In this document: positions 1 through 7,901 of the stretch, piece by piece
How the letters are laid out: every line of letters starts with the position of its first letter
Numbering within the stretch: position 1 is the first letter of the stretch
NCBI GenBank assembly: GCA_023423775.1
Contig: JAFAEZ010000217.1
Location: 1-33,601 of the forward strand
Reading direction: 5' to 3'
Source of the DNA: Pseudomonadota bacterium
GTDB taxonomy: Bacteria; Pseudomonadota; Alphaproteobacteria; Sphingomonadales; Sphingomonadaceae
Length of the DNA: 33,601 bases
Program-made: the position numbers and the translations under genes
The notes under the pieces: generated by a model
The model's database searches: none
The model's input: the letters and a program-made list of their open reading frames with translations, nothing else
What the model was told of the DNA's origin: nothing

Positions 1-2
1 CG

Positions 3-2324
3 ATCGTGCTGATCCTGATGGCGGTGGCGACGCGCGCCGCGCCGCGGCCCGGGCGGCGCTGGGGCCTGACGGTGGTCGGGCTGGCGAGCGCGGTGGTGGT
101 GATGGGGGCGACCTCGTTCGTCGCGATCCCGCTCGCGATCGGCGTGCCCGATCCGATGCTGCGCTACATGGTGATCTCGCTGCCGACGGCGGTGGCGACG
201 GTGGCGCTGGCCCTGGCCCTGCTCGCCTGGCGCGGCGACGAAGGCTGGCCGGCCTTGCTGGTCGCCGAGGGCGTCGAGGGGCGGGTGATGCGCACGATCC
301 TGCTGTTCGCCTTCGCCACCCCGTTCGCGACCGAGGCGCTCCAGGCCTGGACGCAGCGCGAGGGGATATTGCCGCACGACGCGGCCGATCTGCTCGAAAC
401 CGCGCTCAACATCGTCGCGATGGCGGCGTTGCTGCTGTGGGCGGCGTCGCGGATCACGCGCGAGCACCGGGCGCGGCGGGCGCTGACCCGCGCGCTCGAT
501 TCGGCGCCGATCGCGCTGACCGACACGGCGGGGCGGATCCTGCACTGGTCGGCCGGCTGCGAGCAGCTTTACGGCTGGACGGCGGCGGCCGCCCGCGGCC
601 GTTCCAAATATGAGCTGCTCCAGTCGGAAGCGCCGGCCGGGGCGGGGGCGCTCGCCGCACGGATGGCGACGCAGGCCGCATGGGAGGAGGAGATCATCGA
701 GCGCCGCGCCGACGGCAGCGCGCTCCATATCCTCGAACATGCCCGGCGGCTCGAGCCGCGCCACGGCGGCGAGCCGTTATTCGTCCTGTCGATGACCGAC
801 ATCAGCGACCGCACCCGGGCCGAGGCGGCCTTGCGCGAGAGCGAGGCGCGGCTGAAGCTCGCGGTCGAGGCGGCGCGGATCGGCATCTTCGAATGGGATA
901 TCGCGTCGGGCCGGTTCGAAGTCGCTTCGGAAATCGAGCGCTGGATGGAGGTCGCGCCCGGCACGATCCGCACGATCGACGACTGGCGCGCGCGGGTCGA
1001 TCCGGGCGATGCCGCCACCGTCCTGCGCAGCCTGGTCGATGCCGGCGCCGCCGGCTCGGCGCGCTCGGCCTATCGCTACCGGCTGAACCTGCCCGACGGC
1101 GAGATGCGAATGGTCGAGGGTTCCGCCACTCTGCTCTACGATGCGGAAGGGGAGCTCGAGCGGATCGTCGGCGTCAATCTCGACGTCACCGAGCGCCACC
1201 AATGGGAAGCGGCGCTCGAGGCGCGCGAAGCGCAGCTCCGCTCGGTGCTGGAGACGGTGCCCGACGCGATGGTGATCGTCGACCAGGCCGGCACGATCCG
1301 GACGTTCAGCGCGGCGGCCGAGCAATTGTTCGGCTTCGCCGCCGACGAGGTGGTGGGGGAGCCCGCCGCCTTGCTGGTGCCCGAGGAGGTCAGCGCCGAG
1401 GGCTTCATCCAGCGCTTCCTCGAGCGCGGCAGCCGCAAGGGCGGGGCGATCCGGATGCGCGGGCTTCATCGCGACGGACGCGAGATACCGCTCGAGATTG
1501 CGGTCGGCGAGGCGCAGGTCGGCGGCGAGCGGCTGTTCACCGGCTTCGTCCGCGATTTGACCGAGCGGCTGGCGGCCGAAGCGCGGTTCGGCGAGCTGCA
1601 GGCCGAATTGATGCACGTCTCGCGGCTGAGCGCGATGGGCGAAATGGCGTCCGGCCTCGCCCACGAGCTGAACCAGCCGCTGGCGGCTGCGGTCAACTTC
1701 CTCGGCGCGGCCGAATTGCTGCTCGCCCGCGGCGACGCCGACGAGGCCAAGATCCGCGAGCTGATCGAAATGGCCAATGCCCAGGCGCTGCGCGCGGGGA
1801 TCATCATCCGCCGGCTGCGCGCCTTCGTTTCGCGCGGCGAGGTGCAGGAGCAGCCCGAGCCGGTCGCGGACGTGGTCACCGACGCGGTCGCTTTGGCGCG
1901 GGCGAGCCTTGGCCAGCACGACGTCGCGGTGCGCACCGAGATCGACCCGGCCGGCGAGACCATGCTGGCCGATCGCGTCCAGATCCAGCAGGTGCTGGTC
2001 AATCTGCTGCGCAATGCCGTCGAGGCGCTGAGCAACGCGCCGGTCGGCAGCCGCGAAATCGTCATCGCCTCGCATTACCGCGGCGAGGAAGGGATGATCG
2101 AGATCAGCGTCAGCGACAACGGCCCCGGCCTCTCGGAGGAGGCGATCGGCCAGCTCTACAAGCCGTTCGCATCGACCAAGAAGGACGGGATGGGCGTCGG
2201 CCTCTCGATCTGCCGGCGCATCGTCGAAGCCCATGGTGGTCGCTTCTCCGCGGAGAACCGGCCCGAAGGCGGCGCCATTTTCAGTTTCACGCTCCAGGCT
2301 TTTAGGGAGGCCCCGTTAGTATGA
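3..2324 (+). CDS. FixL-like membrane PAS sensor histidine kinase (5' partial)
   Basis: Sensor kinase of the FixL/NtrB type, expected to phosphorylate the FixJ-like regulator encoded by the next gene. Counting from the GTG at position 6, hydrophobic segments lie near residues 20-46, 55-75, 95-115 and 130-146, so the sensor is membrane-bound. Three PAS domains follow (about 158-268, 280-395 and 405-525), then HisKA with the phospho-acceptor in AHELNQP (His553), and an ATPase domain with N box NLLRNAVEAL, G1 box SDNGPGL and G2 box GMGVGLSI. The third PAS resembles the FixL oxygen-sensing PAS, ending in FTGFVRDLTER, but the segment that carries the haem-ligand histidine in FixL lacks one here. 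The frame is open to the window edge, so the true start and possibly more membrane segments lie upstream. The stop overlaps the next start by 4 bases, indicating co-transcription. The family is clear; the signal sensed is unknown. Confidence 0.88.
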   Translation: MVLILMAVATRAAPRPGRRWGLTVVGLASAVVVMGATSFVAIPLAIGVPDPMLRYMVISLPTAVATVALALALLAWRGDEGWPALLVAEGVEGRVMRTILLFAFATPFATEALQAWTQREGILPHDAADLLETALNIVAMAALLLWAASRITREHRARRALTRALDSAPIALTDTAGRILHWSAGCEQLYGWTAAAARGRSKYELLQSEAPAGAGALAARMATQAAWEEEIIERRADGSALHILEHARRLEPRHGGEPLFVLSMTDISDRTRAEAALRESEARLKLAVEAARIGIFEWDIASGRFEVASEIERWMEVAPGTIRTIDDWRARVDPGDAATVLRSLVDAGAAGSARSAYRYRLNLPDGEMRMVEGSATLLYDAEGELERIVGVNLDVTERHQWEAALEAREAQLRSVLETVPDAMVIVDQAGTIRTFSAAAEQLFGFAADEVVGEPAALLVPEEVSAEGFIQRFLERGSRKGGAIRMRGLHRDGREIPLEIAVGEAQVGGERLFTGFVRDLTERLAAEARFGELQAELMHVSRLSAMGEMASGLAHELNQPLAAAVNFLGAAELLLARGDADEAKIRELIEMANAQALRAGIIIRRLRAFVSRGEVQEQPEPVADVVTDAVALARASLGQHDVAVRTEIDPAGETMLADRVQIQQVLVNLLRNAVEALSNAPVGSREIVIASHYRGEEGMIEISVSDNGPGLSEEAIGQLYKPFASTKKDGMGVGLSICRRIVEAHGGRFSAENRPEGGAIFSFTLQAFREAPLV

Positions 2325-2950
2325 GTACGCGCAGCATCTATATCGTCGACGACGATGACGACGTCCGCACCTCGCTCCAGACCTTGCTCTCGACCCTGTC
2401 GAACACATTGATCTGGACGTTCCGGTCGGGCGACGCCTTTCTCGAGCGCGTCGCCGAGCTCGAGCCGGGCTGCGTGCTGCTCGATTTCCACATGCCCGGA
2501 TCGACCGGGCTCGACGTGCTGAAGGCGCTGGCCGCCGAGAAGGAGAAATTCGCGTCGATCGTCCTCACCGGCCATGGCGACGTCTCGGTCGCGGTCCAGG
2601 CGATGAAGGCGGGGGCGCTCGATTTCCTCGAAAAGCCCTATGATTATGCGACTTTGCTGGCGACGGTCGAGCAGACCTTCACCCGGCTCGAGCACAGCCA
2701 TGCCGAGGCGGCTCTGGTGGCCGACGCCCAGGCCAAGGTCGGCCAGCTCTCGTCGCGCGAGCGCGACGTATTGGACGGCCTGATAGAGGGCCGCTCGAAC
2801 AAGATCATCGCCTTCGACCTCGCGATCAGCCCCCGCACGGTGGAGATTTACCGCGCGAACTTGATGGAGAAGCTGGGCGTGAAGAGCCTGCCGGACGTGC
2901 TGCGCGTGGCTTTCACCGCCGGGCTGTTGCCGGACAGCACGCCTGCCTAG
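2321..2950 (+). CDS. FixJ-family two-component response regulator
   Basis: DNA-binding response regulator of 209 residues, the usual FixJ length. The receiver domain (about 4-120) has the acidic cluster DDDDD at 10-14, the phospho-acceptor Asp55 in LLDFHMPG, Thr83 in LTGHGD and Lys105 in EKPYD. A LuxR/GerE helix-turn-helix domain occupies about 140-205, with LSSRERDVL and the recognition segment SPRTVEIYRANLMEKLGV. The ATGA overlap with the kinase gene makes the two a cognate pair. By family knowledge, phosphorylation promotes dimerisation and promoter binding; the targets are unknown. The adjacent porin genes converge on this gene, so regulation of them is possible but not shown. The stop nearly abuts the end of the downstream minus-strand porin gene: the two coding regions overlap tail to tail by 4 bases. 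Confidence 0.93.
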   Translation: MSTRSIYIVDDDDDVRTSLQTLLSTLSNTLIWTFRSGDAFLERVAELEPGCVLLDFHMPGSTGLDVLKALAAEKEKFASIVLTGHGDVSVAVQAMKAGALDFLEKPYDYATLLATVEQTFTRLEHSHAEAALVADAQAKVGQLSSRERDVLDGLIEGRSNKIIAFDLAISPRTVEIYRANLMEKLGVKSLPDVLRVAFTAGLLPDSTPA

Positions 2951-4119
2951 CGGTTGCTGAACTCGAAGGTGAGCCGCAGGCCGATCACGAGCGCGTCGTC
3001 CACGGCGCGCTCGCCGGCCGGATCGAGCACATATTGGATGTCGGGCTGGACCGTGAGGAACGGCAGGACGCGGTCCGAATAAGTAAGCTCGAAGCCGGTC
3101 TCGGCCGCGGCCAGATCCTCGCCGGCGTCGCGGGCATTGGCACGATAGCCGTTGCTCAGCCAAGCCTGGTGGACGCCGAAGGAAAGCTGGCTGTCGGGAC
3201 GGCCGGGAACGATGCCGCCGAACAGGAGTCCGGCCTGCCAGCCGCCGCGGAACGGCGTGGTCCTGCCGTCGGAGACGCCGAGCCGGACGAAGCCGTCGAG
3301 GCCGGCCCCGTCCGGCGCGCCCATCAGCCGACGCTCGGCGAGCAGATATGCGCCCTGGGCGACGCGGCGGAGGGGATCGCCGTCTGGGCCGAGGGTGCGG
3401 ACATCGTCCTGCCGCTCGGTATAGCGCCAGTAGCCGAGCGCGACCTTGCCGCTGACGGTCACGCCCGCCTCGGCGATCGCCAGCGCGCCGTCATCGAAGC
3501 CGAAATCCACACCGCCGGGATCGCCGAGCACGCCGGCGCGCGCGTTGATCAAAGCCGCCTGGACATAGCTCTGCTCCGTCGGGGAGACGCGCAGGCGCGC
3601 GGTAAGGGCGGTCGAGGGGAAGATCGACGGACCGTTCGGGCCGGTGGCGCCGAGCTCCGAGCCGATGCCGAAAGCCGGCGCAAGCAATAGCCCCGAGGCG
3701 TCGTTGGCATAGAAATCGGCGTTGAGGTCGGCGAGGCCGAGGAGGAGGGCGGCGCGGCCCCCGGCGAGATCCTGCTCGATCCAGGCTTCGTAGAGCTTGG
3801 CGCGGTCGTCGGCGACTTCGATGTTGCTGACGCCCTGGGCGGTGCCGGCGAGGTCGTTGGGCGCGCCACCCTGATTGCTCAGGAAGTAGAGCCGGCCCCG
3901 CGCACCTTTCCAGGACATGATACGCTCGAAATCGGCATCGATCACGATGTCGAGATTGTCGAGCACTCGGGTGCCGCGGCCAAGGCCGCCCGCGACCACC
4001 GTCATGGCTTCGGCCTTATAGGCGGCGTCGACGATCACCGCCGGCTCGGCCCGGGCCGCGGAGGCGAGCCCGGCGGCGAGGGCGCAGGCCGCGGCCGTTG
4101 CGAACATCGTTCGGATCAT
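2947..4119 (-). CDS. OprB-like carbohydrate porin
   Basis: Outer-membrane beta-barrel protein resembling the carbohydrate-selective porin OprB family. From the chosen ATG it has about 390 residues, with a signal peptide (MIRTMFATAAACALAAG, cleavage near ARAEP). OprB-like features are the early strand VLDNLDIVIDADFERIM, the GLADLNADFYANDASG segment, and alternating-strand C-terminal segments ending in LRLTFEFSNR. An upstream ATG at 4164 is in frame, but the one at 4119 is preceded by a strong GGGGGG ribosome-binding run and starts directly at the signal peptide. It lies 51 bases downstream of another porin gene on the same strand, so the pair probably forms one unit. Its likely role is diffusion of sugars or sugar acids across the outer membrane; the substrate cannot be told from sequence. 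Confidence 0.82.
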   Translation of the reverse strand: MIRTMFATAAACALAAGLASAARAEPAVIVDAAYKAEAMTVVAGGLGRGTRVLDNLDIVIDADFERIMSWKGARGRLYFLSNQGGAPNDLAGTAQGVSNIEVADDRAKLYEAWIEQDLAGGRAALLLGLADLNADFYANDASGLLLAPAFGIGSELGATGPNGPSIFPSTALTARLRVSPTEQSYVQAALINARAGVLGDPGGVDFGFDDGALAIAEAGVTVSGKVALGYWRYTERQDDVRTLGPDGDPLRRVAQGAYLLAERRLMGAPDGAGLDGFVRLGVSDGRTTPFRGGWQAGLLFGGIVPGRPDSQLSFGVHQAWLSNGYRANARDAGEDLAAAETGFELTYSDRVLPFLTVQPDIQYVLDPAGERAVDDALVIGLRLTFEFSNR

Positions 4120-4140
4120 GGTGCCCCCCAAAGGCCGCCC

Positions 4141-4157
4141 CCTCCTGCAGGCAGGAG
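4141..4157. repeat. Small hairpin between the two porin genes
   Basis: CTCCTGC (4142-4148) and GCAGGAG (4151-4157) form a perfect 7-base inverted repeat separated by 2 bases, lying between the stop of the upstream porin gene and the chosen start of the downstream one. It has no T-run. It could be a weak attenuator or RNA-processing hairpin that adjusts relative expression of the two porins, or it could be chance in GC-rich DNA. Confidence 0.35.
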
Positions 4158-4170
4158 AGGACAAGTCGGC

Positions 4171-5580
4171 CTAAAAGTCTATCGTGAGGTCGAAATAGGC
4201 GTAGGTCGTGTCGCCGGTGGCCGGGGCGTTGGGCGCGTGCTTGAGAAAGCGGCCCTTGTTCAGCCAGGCGGCGCCGGCATCGGCGCGGATCATCTTGGGA
4301 ACGATCCAGTAGCGGACGCGACCTTCCAGCTGGGTGCCGGCATAGTCCCCGCTCGCGCCGAAGCGATCGCGCACGCCGGTGGCGCCGAAACTGTCGGTGC
4401 GGGAATCAAGCCACAGGCCGCGGATCATCGCCGAGGCATCCCAGCGCTTGGCCGGAGCTACATCGACGCGCAGGCCGCCGGAGACGACGTTGGCGCGACT
4501 GACCGGCCCGTAGAGGCTGACCGGACCGAAATCGGTGCGACGCGATCCGAACAGGGCGTCGAAGCGGTTGTAGCTGGACGCGTCGTCCTTGTCGCCGCTG
4601 GCCTGGTCGAAATGGACCGAGACACGCGGCGCCCAGGGCGCGTGGAAGCTGCGGCCGGCTTCGGCGTGGACGAACCAGGCCGAGACGTCGAGGTCGGTGA
4701 CATCGGCGACGGCGCGCGAAGCGCGAACCTTGCCGAACTGATAGGCACCCTCGACCTCGAAATCGAAGCCGCCCGCGGAAGGCGCGCGAACGAAGCGGCC
4801 GCCGGGGGTGAAGATGCGGCGGTTGGCGGTCGGGACGTCGGCGGAGTCGCGCTCGGAGAGGCCATAGCCGTAGAGCTCGAGGCTTCCGCCGAGGACGTTG
4901 GCCTTGGTGAAGCTGGCGCCGTAAAATTGAAAGTCGAGGGTCTCGTCGTCCCACTCGATCTCATTGTCGAGCAGGCTCTCGGCATCGGCCGGCTCGCGCA
5001 AATGCGGCATTGCCCAGAAGGCGACGAGGCGGTCGCCGGCGGCGCTGCGCCAGTCGAGATTGGCGCCGGTATAAGCAGGGACGCGGTTGCTGGAGCCGTA
5101 GCCGTCGATCAGGCGCTTCGAACCGACCGACATGACGAAGCGGCCGACCGTGAGCGCGCCCTTCGAGCCCGCGCCGAAATCGTCGTCGAGGTCGAACGCC
5201 AGATAGGCCTGGCTCAATTCGACCGGGTTGATCTCGCTGGTGCCGGCCGAGCTGTTGTCCTTCTGGAAATAAGCGCGTGCGTCGATCATCTCGGCGCCGA
5301 GACGGATCGGGCCGGCATCATATTCGGCCAGGATCTGGGTGCGCATCGACCACATGAAGTCGCTCTCCGGCCCGGTCGGGCGGAACTGGCCGTCGATCGC
5401 CTCGAGGCGCGAGCGATGGGTGCCCTTGAGCGTCAGCCCCTCGGGAGCGCCGATCGCGTCCTGGAGCGGCGCGGCGGCGGCGGGTGCCGCGGCGAGCGCC
5501 AGCGCAAGGGCGGGCGCGCATGCGACGCAGACGAGACGAACCGAGGCCGGACGCCCGCGCAGGGACTTGAGAAAGGTCAT
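4171..5580 (-). CDS. Alginate-export-family outer-membrane porin
   Basis: Beta-barrel protein of 469 residues resembling the alginate export family (AlgE-like). It has an N-terminal signal peptide with a long Ala/Leu core and cleavage near AAAAPLQD. Family-like features are the early RSRLEAIDGQFR and MRTQILAEYDAGPIRLGAEMID strands, GRFVMSVGSKRLIDG and many alternating amphipathic strands. It ends in YFDLTIDF, a terminal Phe typical of outer-membrane barrels recognised by the BAM machinery. By family knowledge these proteins pass anionic sugars or other small solutes; many members are unrelated to alginate. The start ATG is well placed and a TATAAT-like box lies about 40 bases upstream on the same strand. 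The downstream OprB-like gene is 51 bases away, so co-transcription is likely. Confidence 0.8.
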   Translation of the reverse strand: MTFLKSLRGRPASVRLVCVACAPALALALAAAPAAAAPLQDAIGAPEGLTLKGTHRSRLEAIDGQFRPTGPESDFMWSMRTQILAEYDAGPIRLGAEMIDARAYFQKDNSSAGTSEINPVELSQAYLAFDLDDDFGAGSKGALTVGRFVMSVGSKRLIDGYGSSNRVPAYTGANLDWRSAAGDRLVAFWAMPHLREPADAESLLDNEIEWDDETLDFQFYGASFTKANVLGGSLELYGYGLSERDSADVPTANRRIFTPGGRFVRAPSAGGFDFEVEGAYQFGKVRASRAVADVTDLDVSAWFVHAEAGRSFHAPWAPRVSVHFDQASGDKDDASSYNRFDALFGSRRTDFGPVSLYGPVSRANVVSGGLRVDVAPAKRWDASAMIRGLWLDSRTDSFGATGVRDRFGASGDYAGTQLEGRVRYWIVPKMIRADAGAAWLNKGRFLKHAPNAPATGDTTYAYFDLTIDF

Positions 5581-5617
5581 CTAAGATCATTCCATCAATG
5601 AGGATGCATTGCGCCAA

Positions 5618-5624
5618 TTATAGG
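5618..5624 (-). promoter_or_regulatory. CCTATAAT-type -10 box upstream of porin gene
   Basis: Read on the minus strand, CCTATAATTGG lies 38 bases before the ATG of the alginate-export-type porin gene. It matches a sigma-70 -10 hexamer (TATAAT) and also the CCTATAA element upstream of the motility genes in this window. No convincing -35 hexamer is visible. The rest of 5581-5761 holds only this promoter region and a GC-rich hairpin downstream of flaF. Confidence 0.4.
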
Positions 5625-5711
5625 CGAGGACGGGCGGCGGCGCTTGGTCTGAAACGAAACTGTCATGCGCCGTCCGTGCCGAAGCGGAAATGGCACAGGC
5701 GCGCGGCAACG

Positions 5712-5729
5712 GCCCCTCCCGAAGGGGGC
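5712..5729 (-). terminator. Possible flaF transcription terminator
   Basis: GCCCC at 5712-5716 pairs with GGGGC at 5725-5729, giving a short GC hairpin about 33 bases past the flaF stop codon on the minus strand. There is no T-run, so termination activity is uncertain. Confidence 0.3.
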
Positions 5730-5761
5730 GGGGCGGAGCTCGACGAACGGGTCAGCCGCGC

Positions 5762-6127
5762 TCAGGCGGCGGCGTGGAGATTCTCGCTGGCCAGGCCCTC
5801 GATGATCGAGCGATTGACGTCGATCAGCTCCTCGATCGTGTCGCGGCCGGCGACCACGTCGCTGGTGTAGCGCTCGACCCAGAGGGCGATCGAGATGATC
5901 GAGGCGCGCAACTCGGCCGGCAGCTTGTTGCCCGGCGCGCCGCACAATGCGGAGAAGGTGCTCCACACCTCGCGGTTGCGGTGCAAAGTCGGCATCAGCG
6001 CGGCGCCGGCAAGGCCGTTATCGCGCGCCTTGATCATCTCGCCGGTGATCTGGCTCATCAGGCGATATTCCTGGGCGCGGGGCGTCTCGGCAATGCTGCG
6101 GACACGGCGATAGGCGTCGAGCGACAT
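5762..6127 (-). CDS. flaF: Flagellar biosynthesis regulator FlaF
   Basis: FlaF family protein of 121 residues, a class found in alphaproteobacteria. Family knowledge from Caulobacter is that FlaF is needed for flagellin production and acts with FlbT, which represses flagellin translation. The family is recognised from the N-terminal SLDAYRRVRSIAETPR-EYRLMSQIT block and the later SALCGAPGNKLPAELRASIISIALWVERYT block. An ATG 8 codons upstream is in frame, but the chosen one is preceded by AAGGAG at correct spacing. It stands alone and diverges from motA; no flbT or flagellin gene is in the window, so its partners must be elsewhere. The upstream region carries an A-tract motif (6182-6195) shared with the flgC promoter region. 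Confidence 0.88.
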   Translation of the reverse strand: MSLDAYRRVRSIAETPRAQEYRLMSQITGEMIKARDNGLAGAALMPTLHRNREVWSTFSALCGAPGNKLPAELRASIISIALWVERYTSDVVAGRDTIEELIDVNRSIIEGLASENLHAAA

Positions 6128-6181
6128 AGAAACTCCTTGGTTGCCCTTCATTCTAGGACGCGCGCGGCCCGACCGGCACCA

Positions 6182-6195
6182 ATAGGCAAATTTTT
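6182..6195 (-). promoter_or_regulatory. A-tract/CCTAT element upstream of flaF
   Basis: The minus strand reads AAAAATTTGCCTAT, preceded by GG, 55 bases before the flaF start. The same 16-base string GGAAAAATTTGCCTAT occurs upstream of flgC (17285-17300, plus strand), and a close variant lies before fliN. It is a candidate flagellar promoter or activator site. The remaining part of 6128-6356, between flaF and motA, holds two CTATAA boxes oriented toward motA and no gene. Confidence 0.5.
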
Positions 6196-6226
6196 CCCCC
6201 GGCGCCCAAGACCCTGGACCCGCCCT

Positions 6227-6232
6227 CTATAA
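6227..6232 (+). promoter_or_regulatory. CTATAA box upstream of motA (distal)
   Basis: CTCTATAATG contains a good TATAAT-type -10 hexamer about 125 bases upstream of motA. No clear -35 is visible at 16-18 bases. It may start a longer leader for the motility operon. Confidence 0.35.
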
Positions 6233-6314
6233 TGAGCCTGCCGTTTGCCGAGCGTCCGCCCGCCCCGCGTGGGCGATGTTTTGGCCGGCCGCGACCGCAA
6301 GGCCGTCGATCATT

Positions 6315-6320
6315 CTATAA
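6315..6320 (+). promoter_or_regulatory. CTATAA box upstream of motA (proximal)
   Basis: TTCTATAATTC lies 37 bases before the motA ATG, the same distance at which similar boxes precede flgI (37) and the first chemoreceptor gene (34). This makes it the better candidate for the operon's -10 element. Confidence 0.45.
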
Positions 6321-6356
6321 TTCCATCATCCGGCTCCTGAACAAGTAGACCCTTCC

Positions 6357-7241
6357 ATGCTCAACGGTATCGGCTTCCTCGTTATCCTGGTCTGCGTGTT
6401 CGGCAGCTACATGATCTCGGGCGGCAGCCTCGACGTCATCATGCACGCTTTGCCGCACGAAATGATGGCGATCGGCGGCGCCGCGACCGGCGCCTTCCTC
6501 GTCGCGAACTCGATGACCACGGTCAAGAATGCCGGCCGCGGCATCAAGCGCGTGTTCAAGGGCGCGCGCTGGAAGGACGACGATTATCGCGACCTTCTGG
6601 CGTTGCTGTTCGCTTTGCTGGCGACCTTCAAGAAGGGCGGCGCGATGGCGATCGAGAAGCATCTCGACACGCCCGAGGAGAGCCCGCTGTTCGAGCGCTA
6701 TCCGCGCCTGCTCGGCGATCACCACCTGATCGAGTTCATCTGCGACTATCTGCGCATGATGACCGTCAATTTCGACGATCCCCATCAGATGGCCGAGGCG
6801 ATGGAGAATGACATCGAGCGGCACCACCACGAGGAACTGCAGCCGCAGCACGCCTTGCAGATGATGGCCGACGGCCTGCCGGCGCTCGGCATCGTCGCGG
6901 CGGTGCTCGGCGTCATCAAGACCATGGCTTCGATCGACCAGCCGACCGACGTACTCGGCGCGATGATCGGCGGCGCCCTGGTCGGCACCTTCCTCGGCGT
7001 GCTGCTCGCTTACTGCTTCGTGGGGCCGCTCGCCTCGAAGCTGCTCGAGATCGTCGAATCCGATTCCAAGCCGTTCGCGATCGCCAAGACCGCGATCGTC
7101 GCTTACGCCCAGGGCGTTCCCGTGCAGGTCGCGATCGAGATCGCGCGCCGCATGACGCCCTCCTCTTACGCCCCCACCTTCCAGCAGCTCGAGATCGCTC
7201 TCGAGGAGACCAAAGATGAGCTCAATGCAATCCCCATTTGA
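6357..7241 (+). CDS. motA: Flagellar motor stator protein MotA
   Basis: Inner-membrane stator subunit of 294 residues that, with MotB, conducts ions and turns the flagellar rotor. The first helix (GIGFLVILVCVFGSYMISGG) and the membrane pair near 160-220, with the conserved proline in DGLPALGIVAAVLGVIKTM and GALVGTFLGVLLAYCFVGPLA, are typical. The long cytoplasmic loop between helices 2 and 3, with ERYPRLL and HHEELQP, is the rotor-contacting part. No strong Shine-Dalgarno sequence precedes the ATG. It opens a thirteen-gene run of motility and chemotaxis genes, whereas motB is near the end of the same run, about 6.5 kb away. The last 26 bases overlap the next gene. Confidence 0.95.
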   Translation: MLNGIGFLVILVCVFGSYMISGGSLDVIMHALPHEMMAIGGAATGAFLVANSMTTVKNAGRGIKRVFKGARWKDDDYRDLLALLFALLATFKKGGAMAIEKHLDTPEESPLFERYPRLLGDHHLIEFICDYLRMMTVNFDDPHQMAEAMENDIERHHHEELQPQHALQMMADGLPALGIVAAVLGVIKTMASIDQPTDVLGAMIGGALVGTFLGVLLAYCFVGPLASKLLEIVESDSKPFAIAKTAIVAYAQGVPVQVAIEIARRMTPSSYAPTFQQLEIALEETKDELNAIPI

Positions 7242-7539
7242 CGAGGCGGGTGCCGACGGCCTGCGCCTTCCCGCGCACGGCACGACCGTGGTCGCCGAGG
7301 ATCTCCGCGTGCGCCTGGTGCTCGCGTCGGATGTCGAGGGCGACATCGTGGTCGATGCCTCGGAGGTCGAGAGCGTCGGCCAAGCCGTGCTCCAGCTGCT
7401 GGTCGCCGCGCGCGAGGAAGCGCTGCGCAACGGCCAGAGCTTCGCCATCGCCAACCCCAGCCCGGCCTTCCTGCACCGCATCCGCGCCTGCGGGATGGGC
7501 GGCATGTTCGGGGTCGAACAGGAAGAGATTCTCCAGTGA
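7216..7539 (+). CDS. STAS-domain protein of the chemotaxis operon (CheX-like position)
   Basis: Protein of 107 residues with a single STAS fold, the fold of anti-anti-sigma factors such as SpoIIAA. The central motif IVVDASEVESVGQAVLQLLVAARE matches the STAS core; the residue at the SpoIIAA phospho-serine position appears to be Ser within ESVG. It starts inside the end of motA (26-base overlap) and its stop overlaps the cheY start by 4 bases, so its translation is coupled to both. A STAS protein directly before cheY-cheA is also found in the Caulobacter che operon, where it is called CheX; this is not the phosphatase CheX of Thermotoga. Its molecular role is unknown and no kinase partner is visible nearby. 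Confidence 0.8.
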   Translation: MSSMQSPFDEAGADGLRLPAHGTTVVAEDLRVRLVLASDVEGDIVVDASEVESVGQAVLQLLVAAREEALRNGQSFAIANPSPAFLHRIRACGMGGMFGVEQEEILQ

Positions 7540-7901
7540 GCAAAGTCATTCTCACCGTCGATGATTCCGCGAGCATGCGCATGCTGCTGAAGACCTCGCT
7601 GACGGCGCAGGGCTTCGCCATCGAGGGCGCCAATGACGGCGTCCACGGGCTCGAGCGGATCCAGGAGGTCAATCCCGACCTGCTCATCACCGATATCAAC
7701 ATGCCGAAGATGGACGGTTTCGAGCTGATCGAGGAAGTGCGCAAGCTTCCCCAGTTCCGCGGCCTGCCGATCCTGGTGCTGTCGACCGAATTTTCGGACG
7801 ACAAGAAGGCCCGCGCCCGCGAGGCCGGCGCCACCGGCTGGATCACCAAGCCGTTCGACGCGGTCAAACTGGGAGCGGCGATCCGCCGGGTGTGCCCGTG
7901 A
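7536..7901 (+). CDS. cheY: Chemotaxis response regulator CheY (first copy)
   Basis: Single receiver domain of 121 residues with no output domain, as expected for CheY. The acidic pair is Asp9/Asp10, the phospho-acceptor Asp53 in LLITDINMPKMDGFE, the switch residue lies in VLSTEF, and the conserved lysine is in WITKPFD. It begins with GTG overlapping the STAS gene stop (GTGA), and its own stop overlaps the cheA start region. It is likely phosphorylated by CheA and binds the motor switch, but with two CheY proteins in the operon the division of labour (motor binding or phosphate sink) cannot be told from sequence. Confidence 0.93.
   Translation: MSKVILTVDDSASMRMLLKTSLTAQGFAIEGANDGVHGLERIQEVNPDLLITDINMPKMDGFELIEEVRKLPQFRGLPILVLSTEFSDDKKARAREAGATGWITKPFDAVKLGAAIRRVCP

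Noticed and set aside
6170..6190. Sigma-54 promoter (TGGCAC-N5-TTGC) between flaF and motA
   Set aside because: GGCAC followed by GGCAA is present, but the GG-to-GC spacing is 9 instead of 10 and the -12 bases do not match.
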